In this document: positions 24,101 to 35,145 of the stretch, piece by piece
Numbering within the stretch: the first letter of the stretch is position 1
Layout of the letters: each line of letters starts with the position of its first letter
Source: Antedon bifida
Lineage: Eukaryota > Echinodermata > Crinoidea > Comatulida > Antedonidae
NCBI GenBank assembly: GCA_963402885.1
Contig: OY727096.1
Span: 17,465,820-17,529,819, forward strand
Length of the DNA stretch: 64,000 nucleotides
Reading direction: 5' to 3'
Position numbers and translations under genes: made by a program
Notes under the pieces: model-generated
Databases searched by the model: none
Told to the model about the DNA's origin: nothing
Seen by the model: the letters and a program-made list of their open reading frames with translations, nothing else

Positions 24101-26629
24101 TTTTGCATTAATAATTTACGTACGGTATTTCCGAATCTTGATATCTCATTTGACATATGTACTCTATTGAATCTTTATACAGTATTGCATTAATAATTTA
24201 CGTACGGTATTGCCGAATCTTGATATCTCATTTGACATACTATCGAATCTTTATACAGTATTGCATTAATAATTTACGTACGGTATTGCCGAATCTTTAT
24301 ATCTCGTTTACATACTATTGAATCTTTATACAGTATTGCATTAATAATTTACGTACGGTATTGCCGAATCTTTTATATCTCATTTTTTACATACTATCGA
24401 ATCTTTATACAGTATTGCATTAATAATTTACGTACGGTATTGCCGAATCTTGATATCTCATTTACATTTAACTATCGAATTTTATACAGTATTGCAATAA
24501 TAATTTACGTACGGTATTGCCGAATATTTATATCTCATTTACATTTAACTATCGAATTTTATACAGTATTGCAATAATAATTTACGTACGGTATTGCCGA
24601 ATCTTGATATCTCATTTACAGACTTAATCGAATCTTTATACAGTATTGCAATAATAATTTACGTACGGTATTGCCGAATCTTTATATCTTGTTTACATAC
24701 TATCGAATCTTTATACAGTATTGCATTAATAATTTACGTACGGTATTGCCGAATCTTTATATCTCATTTACAGACTTAATCGAATCTTTATACAGTATTG
24801 CAATAATAATTTACGTATGGTATTGCCGAATATTTATATCTCATTTACATTTAACTATCGAATTTTATACAGTATTGCAATAATAATTTACGTACGGTAT
24901 TGCCGAATCTTGATATCTCATTTGACAATGTACTATTGAATCTTTATACAGTATTGCATTAATAATTTACGTACGGTATTGCCGAATATTTATATCTTGT
25001 TTACATACTATCGAATCTTTATACAGTATTGCATTAATAATTTACGTACGGTATTGCCGAATCTTTATATCTCATTTACAGACTTAATCGAATCTTTATA
25101 CAGTATTGCAATAATAATTTACGTACGGTATTGCCGAATCTTTATATCTCATTTTTACATACTATCGAATCTTTATACAGTATTGCATTAATAATTTACG
25201 TACGGTATTTCCGAATCTTGATATCTCATTTGACAATGTACTATTGAATCTTTATACAGTATTGCATTAATAATTTACGTACGGTATTGCCGAATCTTGA
25301 TATCTCATTTGACATACTATCGAATCTTTATACAGTATTGCATTAATAATTTACGTACGGTATTGCCGAATCTTTATATCTCGTTTACATACTATTGAAT
25401 CTTTATACAGTATTGCATTAATAATTTACGTACGGTATTGCCGAATCTTTTATATCTCATTTTTACATACTATCGAATCTTTATACAGTATTGCATTAAT
25501 AATTTACGTACGGTATTGCCGAATCTTGATATCTCATTTACAGACTTAATCGAATCTTTATACAGTATTGCATTAAATAATAATTTACGTACGGTATTGC
25601 CGAATATTTATATCTTGTTTACATACTATCGAATCTTTATACAGTATTGCAATAATAATTTACGTACGGTATTGCCGAATATTTATATCTCATTTACATA
25701 CTGTACTATCGAATCTTGGTTTTTATTATTAGTAATAGGGTGTGTTAGTTGTTCCATTGTAATACATTGTTTGTGTTTTCAATAAAGCAACATGGGACGC
25801 GCACCTAATGTGCAGCAGCACTATTGCTGGCCGTCAGTCGAGTTATTAGCAGAAATTCGCGTAATTAATTACCGTATCAAACAGACACTTTCATCTTATT
25901 TTAGTATTTAAAACTCATTTTCAATTGATCAATATTTAAATATCTGAAGTAATAAAATAGTGTAGGGATATTAAATAAATTGCTGTCATCATGTTATTGT
26001 AATTAAATTATGATTGCGAACACTACTAGTTACTTTACTAATTAATTAATATACAATAACAAATATTTTTAATTATTAATATATTTATATATTTTGATAT
26101 ACTTTATTGATTGGTTTATTTATATATAATTCTTAATAATTGGCTTATTATTATATTAATATACAATATAAACACCACAATGTATTTTATAGACTTTATT
26201 AAACATATGTATATCATTTAGAACAGTTAAAATAAGTAATCATCGATTCGCCATTTCGTTTAAAAGAACGTACGCGTATCACATTCAATCTGTAAAAAAA
26301 AGAGAATAAATTACATAATAATGTAGATTGTTATTTACGTCCGAGGTAAAGAAAACCTGTCGAAACAATGACAATCAAAGATTACAAAACAACGACAATC
26401 AAAGCGCACACGGCGTTCCATACAGATTACCGTTATTGAACTAGCGGCCGCTTTAGTTGGCGGCCGCTTCGACCGTAATCCGTGAGGAAAGGGTAGGCTA
26501 GGCCTATCTATAATTCTTCATTCATTCACACAGCATATACAATTGGCCCTACAGTATCAACTCACCATTAAATCCTATTATAGATTTAAGCTCAAGCATC
26601 TGTACATCTGATTCTCCATCACCAGCCAT
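18193..26629 (-). CDS. CFAP52: CFAP52 (WDR16) ciliary WD-repeat protein
   Basis: WD40-repeat protein of the axoneme, a microtubule inner protein in motile cilia and flagella. Exons: 26566-26629, 22896-23095, 22505-22770, 21921-22020, 21497-21778, 21106-21218, 20551-20693, 19978-20275, 19529-19631, 18988-19122, 18193-18339; 1851 nt, 616 residues (human 620). The start MAGDGESDVQMLELKSIIGF fits the family. Many WD repeats are visible (SVVIWDVKAKQS, LRVWELDRG, QVRVWKIG, CIIWDL, KVWDYKE) and the protein ends ILCWDYPF. Every exon phase joins. Intron 1 is 3.5 kb because it holds the satellite-carrying element. Near-full length and well conserved, so a working gene. Confidence 0.96.
18395..18690 (-). 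mobile_element. tRNA-derived SINE, family A, near full length
   Basis: On the minus strand it starts GTGAGTGGCTGAGCGGTTAA, like a Leu/Ser tRNA. A B box GGTTCGAGGC follows, then a central part (GTGCACTTTAAAGAACCTAG) and a distinct tail (AGCGCTATATAAATGTCGCA). Related copies are at 20335-20520, 40842-41120 and 55217-55355. Confidence 0.8.
18698..18830. repeat. MITE family 1, copy 4
   Basis: Ends CTGTCTACAATATCAAACTA and TTTGATAGTGTAAACAGAGC. It sits directly beside the SINE, in a CFAP52 intron. Confidence 0.85.
19168..19263. repeat. 96-bp imperfect palindrome in CFAP52 intron
   Basis: The two halves are imperfect inverted copies. The left begins GGTTTCCACAAGAGACGCAA; the reverse complement of the right begins AGTTCCCACTAGGACGTAAC. 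Both continue to CAAGGACAT. Likely a small foldback MITE. Confidence 0.65.
20335..20520 (-). mobile_element. tRNA-derived SINE, family A, truncated
   Basis: Shares the tRNA-like head and the TTTAAAG-type core with the copy at 18395-18690 but lacks its tail. Lies in a CFAP52 intron. Confidence 0.75.
23469..26474. mobile_element. 3-kb element with about 85-bp terminal inverted repeats and a tandem-repeat core
   Basis: The left end (23469 to about 23557) starts GGTCGAAGCGGCCGCC. The right end (about 26388-26474) is its diverged reverse complement; both hold two GCGGCCGC blocks and GTATGGAACGCC. Between them lie the 75-bp array and non-coding AT-rich sequence, with no transposase. The layout resembles non-autonomous elements with satellite cores, such as Tsp of sea urchins and Pearl of molluscs. 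The element fills most of CFAP52 intron 1. I could not find a clear target duplication. Confidence 0.72.
23745..25715. repeat. 75-bp tandem array (about 26 copies)
   Basis: The unit holds TTTACGTACGGTATTGCCGA, ATATCTC(A/G)TTTACA and a TTATACAGTATTGCA block. Copies differ by small changes and by alternative middles ('acagacttaatcg' or 'acatactatcg'). The 75-bp period is a multiple of three, so one plus-strand frame stays open and gives a repeated MPNLYI-like peptide; I see no sign it is a gene. Confidence 0.92.
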
Positions 26630-27032
26630 AGTTTCAGGTTTATAAAACACTTAATTTAGATAACTTGTTGCAGTCTTTTGACCCTTTCCTTTTGCTCTCT
26701 TTACAAACCTCCGCCGCGTAGCAGTTTGACTTGTTGCTATGACGGTTGCGATGGAGAGTGGAAATATTAAATACTTGTAGAGGGCGTTCAATGACTAGTT
26801 CCCGGCCGTCGGGATAATCCCATTTCTACATCATAAAACATTCAACCGCTTTTTTAACAATGAAAAGTAAAAAACATCCACGATAATTCAATATATCTAT
26901 AGATTTTAACATAACAACACTGCTGATAAGCCAGTTTTAATTAAACAAATTAAGCATTTTACACAGGTATAATCATTTGTAATACTAGTATTATTTTTCT
27001 CTGGCAATTGTTGTCTCTTCGCCGCAATCAAA
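26630..27032. promoter_or_regulatory. Divergent promoter between CFAP52 and NDUFA6
   Basis: The two start codons, on opposite strands, are only 403 bp apart, so both 5' UTRs and both core promoters must lie here. No TATA box is clear. This is typical of a bidirectional housekeeping promoter. Regulatory motifs (for example RFX sites for the ciliary gene) were not resolved by eye. Confidence 0.6.
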
Positions 27033-27869
27033 ATGGCGTCGCCAACTCAAGCAGCTCGGATGGCTGCAGTCTCCAGAAATGTGAAATTAATGATGTCTAA
27101 AAATCCACAAGAGTCCAGAAGGCGGGTTATTCAGCTATACAAAGCATGGTGGAGAGAGGTTCCTCATGCAAGTAAGCCAACGTTCATTTATTGAACCTAA
27201 TATTTGAACTAGGCCTAAGATAGTTAGTAAGCCTACTCTACATTCACTACACCGGTGGTGGGAGAGGACTTCAGTTGAGAGGAAGTCCGGATGACCCTTG
27301 ACCCAAGGAGGCCTAGGATTTTTTTAGAAGTGGGTGGGAGGGGCAACCATTATTAATGACAATGTATGTATAAGAAAATAACTAGCCCCATGCCTATGCC
27401 TATTATTAGTAGTATTAATTTGTATTAATTAATGAAGGATGACTGGTTTTTAATTTTTTCAGTTTTTAATTAAGTTAAAAATAAATTCAAATGACCTATT
27501 TTTGTTGATGATTTTTTTCATTTCAGTTCAACAGTATTATTTAGACATTACTATTAAACAAGGTCGGGATAAAGTTCGGGAAATGTTTATGAAGAATGCT
27601 CACATTCGGGATACAAGAACTGTAGATTTACTTGTAATTAAGGTATGTTTTCTAGTGAAAATTACAAGTACATCTATGCAATTTACACTACTATATTCAT
27701 ATAGAAATTACTAAATCATTATTTTTTAATATTACAGGGTAAAATAGAGCTTGATGAAACCATACAAGTTTGGAAACAGCGCCCTCACATAATGAACTTC
27801 TTTGATAAGGATCCAAATAATATGATGGATAGCGATTTTCTAACAAAGTTTTACGAAGGAAAGCAATAA
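27033..27869 (+). CDS. NDUFA6: NADH dehydrogenase (complex I) subunit NDUFA6, LYR family
   Basis: LYRM6/B14 accessory subunit of mitochondrial complex I. It binds the mitochondrial acyl carrier protein on the matrix arm and is needed for activity. Exons: 27033-27171, 27527-27642, 27738-27869; 387 nt, 128 residues, the same length as human. The protein starts [20 protein letters not shown]. The helical LYR region reads [18 protein letters not shown] (LYK at 35-37, where most relatives have LYR). [14 protein letters not shown] and [20 protein letters not shown] match the family very closely. The CFAP52 promoter lies directly upstream on the other strand. Confidence 0.96.
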
Positions 27870-28074
27870 TTAAATTAATGTGAGGAGGAGCTTAAAAATA
27901 ATTAAAAAACTTTCTTTTTGGACTGTTAATGATATATTACAGTTAATTGCTGTAAAACAGAAAATTTCAATACTGTACATGATTTTTTCCATGTAATGTA
28001 GATACAGTAGTAAGCTGTCTATATAGCGGATGTCACATGGTGTTGTTGCCGTAAACAAAATATATTAACTGCTA

Positions 28075-28080
28075 AATAAA
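28075..28080 (+). terminator. Likely poly(A) signal of NDUFA6
   Basis: AATAAA about 205 nt after the NDUFA6 stop. Confidence 0.5.
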
Positions 28081-29327
28081 TAGTAACTAGAATACGAGTG
28101 TTACAGATCTTGGGATGAGGTTGTTGAGCTGTTGTGAAAAAACGAAAATTAGTGTAATAAAAAAATGATTGTATTTATCTGTGTTTGGAGAGTTTAATGT
28201 TCATAATGATATTATCAGTAAACAAAGTGTTTGACCACACATCAAAGTTTTTGGGTCTCTTTGGTGAATGTAGTTTTTCTCATCAATCAATTTCATCAAA
28301 ATTTGATTGTTTACTTTCATGGTATATATCAATTAACTGTAATATAATACCATCATGCAGGTAGAATATTTTAATGGATTTGATTGGTCAATCAAAAGGA
28401 AAAAATGTCTATTTCACAGATAACTCTATTCAAAAAGTGGTTACAATTTTGAGTTCTCTAATGGGTACAACTCGTATTTATAAGAATACAGAAGAACCCC
28501 TATTAAGGGGAAATCCCAAACTAGGTAATGAGAAGGCCTGTTACTTTGTATAGTTGTTGAGGGCTGTACATGATAATTTACACTGGGTGGGTGTAACAAT
28601 GTGGTATGCTATATATCAACATGACTATTATAAAGACTCAATATCTTGTTTATATAGATAATACTATGGATTGATACATTTGGTCTAAACATAACAAAAT
28701 GTATGATCAAATAACACAAAGAAACATTTATGTTATTCTAGTATTTATCTATTTAATAGCTGCCATATAACAGTAAAACAATTGTTGTCTCTTCAAATAT
28801 TAATAATATGATAAACATTACTATAAACTGTATACTGAATTTTTAGATTTGTATATGTATTGTATCCCTATTATTTTACACTGATAATATAGCGTATCAT
28901 TATATTCTTTTATTTTCAATTTTAGCATAACAATATTAGTTTTCTAGGATTGCCATATATCATAATCTTTTTAAAAATCAGTTATTTGTTATTAAACAAT
29001 AAACTCTCATAAAAAAAGAATTAATAAAACAACAAAATAATTATAATACTATCATCATTATTTAACCATCACCAATATAATTCTGTACAAATTAGGTTGT
29101 AAAAATATTATACTATTAAATTTAGTCTAGAATATATAAAACAGAGTAAATAATCAATTTGAAATTGTTAACAAACCAGATAAACATTATCATCACTCAG
29201 AACAAATAATAGTTGATTTATAAATAATTAGAAACACATTAAGGATGCTTGCAGTCTTTATGTGTTTTATGATCTAATTTAATTATAGCAAGTCTTTTGT
29301 GAAACAGGAAGTTGTATTTATCAGAAA

Positions 29328-29535
29328 CTACAATTCATTACAAAATAATAATTTTGGTTCAGTTAGCCTTGGGAAACATAACATTTGTAAGGCCTTTATT
29401 GAAATACCAGTACAATATATAACAAAGTTATAATATCAGAATCTACAATTCATTAAAAAATAATAATTTTGGTTCAGTTAGCCTTGGGCAACATAACATT
29501 TCAAAGGCCTTTATTGAAATACCAGTACAGTATGT
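29328..29535. repeat. Direct duplication, two copies of about 95 bp
   Basis: The block starting CTACAATTCATTA and holding GGTTCAGTTAGCCTTGGG and GGCCTTTATTGAAATACCAG occurs twice, about 113 bp apart, with few differences. A recent local duplication. Confidence 0.85.
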
Positions 29536-30060
29536 AAAACAATTATGTTTGACAAATAGAGAGAGGATAAGATTGCACATTAAGAAATACTATTCTGTAA
29601 TAGCCTACAGTATTAAGGTTTAAAGTTTTAATTCTATACTTTAATACAATATTTTCCAAAAGCATAACATAAACAATATCAAACTATGTCAATTCATATT
29701 CATACATAGACTATTATAAAAGTCTAATTATTACAATGTACACAATTGAAATTCTGACTAAATATGACTATAAATAAACATTTGACCAATAGAATTCACT
29801 TAATTAAAACCATGAAATTGAATTAAGTTGTTGCTCTCAAAATGTCCAGTTAGATTTTTTAATCATAAATTTACTGTACTCACTGAACGTATGTTACAGT
29901 ATGAAAAATTCTGGGCTTATTTGCACAATTTATTTAAAAAAAACAAGCTAAATAAATAATAAAATTAACAAATATTGCCGTCAGGTGGTAGAGCATTTTG
30001 GCCCATAGGCATAGCTTGAATGAACACTCATTTATACTAAAAAGGGCCCTTTTCAAATCT

Positions 30061-30222
30061 AAGCTCTGTCTACACTATCAAAGTAGTTTGACAAAAAGTG
30101 TGATATGCACAAATATGGTAGTGTTATGTCCCAATATGGTAGTGCTATGACATCATCATGTCTATTTGGGCACATCACATTTTTTTTGTCACATAAAGTT
30201 TGATAATGTATACAAGGCTTTA
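30061..30222. repeat. MITE family 1, copy 5
   Basis: Inverted-repeat MITE: left AAGCTCTGTCTACACTATCA, right GTTTGATAATGTATACAAGG. Confidence 0.85.
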
Positions 30223-30584
30223 AGGTAGAAACTAGCAGCAGAATTGACGATTTTTTCCTTATTTGACTCTGTTGAACACTCACTAATTTAGCATACTCTA
30301 CTGCATAACTATTCCTGGAAAATTTAGGACCAGTATGACTGGCTTAATGACTTACTGTACGTAATGAAACCTAGGTGTCACTTTTCTGCTATATTTTGGG
30401 AAGCAACAATACAGAGTGATTTCTATGTTTATACACATGTTGAATATTTGGGCCATTCCTGGGCTGGCCAGCCTAAGTATAAAAGCCATCACCATTACTT
30501 AGTTAACCTTCGACCCTTTGCTAATCACTCCGTCAAGAAGCCTTACTTAAATTAGAACCAACACCATAAAGGATACTAATATTT

Positions 30585-33500
30585 TCATATAAATTCAATT
30601 CCTTCAAACTTGTTATCAGCAATTTTTTCATCTTTATAAATAATTACTCCTTTGATATTAAACGCTGTTATAAATGTTGCGATTTCTCCATGATTCTCCT
30701 CCGTTTTAAGCGCAACGATAATTTGATCCCTCGTCCCTGGAATAAACTTAAACGATGAATACCCACGTATAGCATTCAAGGTACCGATGCGAGTGACCGT
30801 GACCTGCTCGAAGTCTGCAGAGCAGCGTAGGAGAATGTTAGTAGCTCGGTGCTCATCTTCTACTTCGTCGTAACGTAGCGTGCTTGCCCGTCGCGGAAGA
30901 AAAAACCACTGCTGGTGATGTTCGCTCCAAACTCCTGATTCGTGAATCATATATCCTGAAATTAAAAAAATTGTATTAACTTTAAATAATAAAATTCAAA
31001 GATATGTGATGTTTGTGCTATACTATCTATATATTCAAAAGATTACTCAACACCCTCCTAGTTTATAAGAATGATGTAGTTTATCCATCATATAATTATG
31101 TAAACTTGCTGTTGAAAGTCAACTTTATTATCAACATTTTACAATTTTGAGCTATGTTTTGTACATTAGTAGAATCATTAAATAATACAAAGTGATAAAT
31201 ATTTAAATAAATTGTAATACATGTTACTATCTTTTAAAGTTTTGATTAAATAAATTGCATGCCATGTACAGTGTTGAAAATCTGAAACGTTTTGTGTTGG
31301 TCTAGCCTTTCCTGATCTGCTAATAATAAATAATGTCTGAGTGTAATGGGTGGGTTGAATAAATGTGACCTATATTATTCATATTCGATGTGGCTGCATA
31401 AATTAAGTGCCTGCCTCCAATATTTATACACATAAATCAATATTTTATTAATTTAAATAACAATCAAGGAACCAATAAAATAACTAATAACTTCATATTC
31501 CTTGTGGCTGCATAAATTATTTATCTACCTGGATATTCATATCCTGCACTTTTCCTCATGGCATTATAGTTCTTGGACCATTGGATATGTTTGACTTCAC
31601 CTAAGTGACTGATCACCTTGACCCATTGGGGGTTTAGATTGACCAGCTCGCCTGTTGTGGTTGTCCACTCCTTTCCCAGACCACCAATATATAAATGCTG
31701 GTCCTTAACAGCCATCCATTCGGCTTTAAAACCTGTAAAATAATAGATTTAAACTGTATAAATTTATGAACCCTTGAAGCAAATTCATACCATAGGCTAT
31801 TATAAAAGTATAATTGTTACAATGTACATAAAATGGTTGTTTTATGACTGTTATTCCGTTGTTATGACTATACAAAAAACAAAAAAGATGCTGTTTGCTG
31901 TTCTAGCAAGACGGTACTATCGTGATCCGTGGATTAAAATCTCTCGTATTTTAAGTATGGAAATCAGGCAAGCCAAAGCCATTACACAATCAAAGAAAAA
32001 TCTTAACGATCACCTTAGTAGGCTATTTGATGCCGAATAGGTTTTCGACTCCAGTTCTACGACGTAGTAGAGGAGGATCCCATATGTATGTATGTATGTA
32101 TGTATAAATAAACACTTGACCAATAGAATTCAATTAAAACAATGAAATTTAATTAAGTTGTTAATTTCAAAATGTCCAGTTAAATTTTTTAATCATACAG
32201 TTACTTTAAATTGTTCTCATGTGTCTCTAGTATCATTAGTAAACTCTTCATCAAATACAAATTTCAAATGCTAGATTTGAAATTAACAATTATGTAAAAT
32301 TTTGCCTAACATGGGATTGGCGAACTTTAGACTAGACTTTACTACAGTAGATGGAAGTTTAATTTCAATTGTTGTCAATTTGTTTCTCACAGTTTTTTTT
32401 ATTGGTTTAATAGTTGAGATCGAAAGATCTGAACCAAAATAAAAGCAAGATGCACAATAAATCAATGTTAGCTTGACACACATTCAATAAAATACAATGG
32501 TGATTAAAAGAACAATAGGCGTGAGAATATGGCAGGGAGAACGTGAAGGTATGCTTACAATACAACACCATAGCAATCAATGCAAGATAGAAAATCAATT
32601 GATCTTTGCTTGTCACACATTCAATACAATACAATGATGATTAAAACAATGTGCATGAGAATACGGCAGTGAATGCCAGAGGTATTTAATACGCTTTTAT
32701 TTTAATAAAACAACATGGAATATTTTTTGTGTAGTTGTCACAAATATGGCAAACGTGTGATTCAGAGAAAATGGATATTTGGCACAGTTGGTTGTACTGG
32801 TAGTAGTAAAAAATATGCTATCTAAAAATAATATAACAATAATTATAAATTCAAAAACACTACAGCTGATGTGAATAGAAACATATTGTATTAAACAAAC
32901 AAAATATTTTATTTAAAAATTTATGAAATGAAATTTAAAAAACATAAAGTTGTAAAAAAATAAGTCATACATTTATGGTGTATTCTCTTCCTGTTTTTTT
33001 TTTTTTTACCTTGTTACATATTTTTATGTATTTGAAAAACGAGCAATGAATTTCCGAAAGGATTAATAAAAGATAATTTTAATTTTTAATTAAATGATGT
33101 GACAGTACAACATAAATTGAAAAAAAGAACAATTCAGTTATTATTCGGTATTAATACAATAATCCTCACCTTTTGACGCTGTTCCATCACCGTCAGGTAA
33201 AATCACCCACGTAACTACACGATTATCAATTATTTCATACACAACACCCGTCCTATCATCAACCGTATACGTTTTACCATTAAATATAATTAATTCGGAG
33301 AGCTCCATTCCTCGTCCTCCTTGAGAAAACTGTGACGTTAAAAGTCGATTATCTTCCCATTCTATTGTTAAACCATCATGATGTCCATTTAGTGTTAAAT
33401 AGCCAGTTTTTAAATAACTATTCCATATTTTTGGATTTTCCTTGTCTTTTGAGTCTGTGTCTAAATCTGCAACTAAACCAATTTTATACTTTTTTCCTCC

Positions 33501-33743
33501 AATAGTTTTTACTGGTATAGAACCGGGATAACTATCATTGTACATTGTCGATGGTGCAAAAATAAGTCTGTTTCTCATATCAAATGAACCACCAGTTCTT
33601 GATTTTGATTCAGGCATCAGCAATAAAATAAGTATAAAAAACATTACCATTGCAATAACTGCCACAAGCCTGGGACGGACACGAAATCTTTGATTCGGGT
33701 AGCGGACCGACGGAGATCGCACACTGCTCCAGTCACCGTTCAT
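30585..33743 (-). CDS. CANT1: CANT1-like soluble calcium-activated nucleotidase (apyrase)
   Basis: Ca2+-dependent nucleotidase of the ER/Golgi that favours UDP and GDP; in vertebrates it supports proteoglycan synthesis. Exons: 33170-33743, 31529-31732, 30585-30955; 1149 nt, 382 residues (human about 400). A type II membrane anchor is visible at about 27-44 ([18 protein letters not shown]) after a short basic cytosolic tail. The apyrase propeller motifs [60 protein letters not shown] and [18 protein letters not shown] are all present. The protein ends KFEGIEFI as in vertebrates. Complete and intact. Head-to-head with MAD1L1, with 1.4 kb between. Confidence 0.96.
31733..33169. other. CANT1 intron 1 with ATGT microsatellite
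   Basis: AT-rich intron with a short (ATGT)n run at 32080-32104. No repeat-family member or coding segment could be recognised. Confidence 0.5.
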
Positions 33744-35145
33744 ACTGGCTAGCCAAAACGAACGTTCGTACTTTTATTTATTGGACTATAGAATATCTGC
33801 GGGTTCCATTAGAAGTGGTTTCGAGTATCATTTAGCATTAAACCTCTAGGCACTCATGGTTGTCTAGGCCTACTCATATTATTGCTGGTTGATAACTTAA
33901 TCTTTAAAAGCTCCTGGAAGCCGCCGAGGAGCTACACAAAAATTCCTTCAGCCACAAAATAAGAAAGGTCAAAAGGGCCACGTCTCCGTGTTGTTGTTTA
34001 GAAAAATATAGCCCAAAGTCCAGACGTCGCCTTCTATAAATTGGGTACAAAAAACACTCGCGATGCGAAATCCCAAATTGGATTTTCTGGCAACCTTCAC
34101 AGGCTGGATAAAAAAAGGCTAGGAGAGCGCGCGAGTTATCCAACTATAAGAATTCGTTGTTGTGAAAACGAAAACTATAGTTAATTAATGATATTTGTTC
34201 AGCTAACTTTGTTGATAATAATCATTAATTGATTTTAAGGTATTAAACGTTAATTTAATTGACTTAACCATACTAAATGTTGATAATATTATTTGCTAGG
34301 CCTATAGTTAAGCCTCGCGGTAGACCGGCATCGAACTTTCAGCCTGTCTGTGTGGCTGACAGTGGGTGTTGTTTGTCTATAGAGTCGTTTCGACCCACTT
34401 ATAGACGAGATGTTTAGTATTAGACCAAAATTGTTTTTTATTATATGATTTATATTATATGTAAACTGTATAATCGAATTTTATTATAATTTAGGACTAG
34501 GCCTATATATATTATAGTACATTTATTAATTGTCACTGACACTCCTCGCACTGTAGTGTAGTGTCACTCACTGACACTGTCTGTACTGTGCTTTACTTTT
34601 TTATTTCAACCGTATGAAGGGGACAAGTAATACATATGGGTAAAAAAATTTTATTCATTATTTTCAACACAGTCAACAGACTTCTTATCTCTTCCAATAA
34701 TGACGGAAGTCTTTCGATCAAAAGCAATTTGATGATATTTTGGATAAACAAAAAAATATTGCGATATTTCTAATTTCTACTAGTATAGTTAAAAGAGAGA
34801 GAGAAAAATGTTAATATTGGCTAATAAATTCATTCATTGTTTGATAAGTGAAATAATAAGGTGGCACATACCTGCCATGTTTACTTTTAATTTATAAAAT
34901 GCAATCTTAAGATTTTTAATAGCTCCCTCTATGATTTAAAGTATTTGTCAAAATATAATAGCGCCCTCTAAATAGTTTTGACATGATTTCGTAAAATATG
35001 ATATTTCATTATTTTTCCAAGTTAACTGTACTCTTAGTTGTCTATGCTGGTAGACAGAGCAGAATAATAAAGGTGCGCTTTTGATCTTGCCAACTGCATT
35101 CTTATCCGTTTGTAATTGTATGTTATTTATTTATTTTTTTTAAAG
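33744..35145. promoter_or_regulatory. Region between CANT1 and MAD1L1 start codons
   Basis: 1.4 kb shared upstream region of two divergent genes. Their 5' UTRs and promoters must lie within it. No TATA box or conserved ORF is evident; a minus-strand ORF at 33904-34143 shows no recognisable domain. Confidence 0.45.

Larger units (their letters stand above)
28100..30584. other. Intergenic region and probable CANT1 3' UTR
   Basis: AT-rich non-coding DNA. It contains a direct duplication (29328-29535) and a MITE (30061-30222). CANT1 ends at 30585 on the minus strand, so its 3' UTR runs leftwards into this region. No conserved ORF is seen. Confidence 0.5.

Noticed and set aside
23745-25715. Possible CRISPR array
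   Set aside because: The repeats are contiguous 75-bp units without unique spacers, in an animal genome.
24594-25785. Plus-strand ORFs with repeated MPNLYI/IESLYSIA peptides
   Set aside because: They are products of the 75-bp tandem array, whose period is divisible by three; no start context, splice pattern or known domain.
31774-32040. 88-residue plus-strand ORF in the CANT1 intron
   Set aside because: No recognisable domain, not near any splice-consistent exon, and low expected significance in AT-rich DNA.
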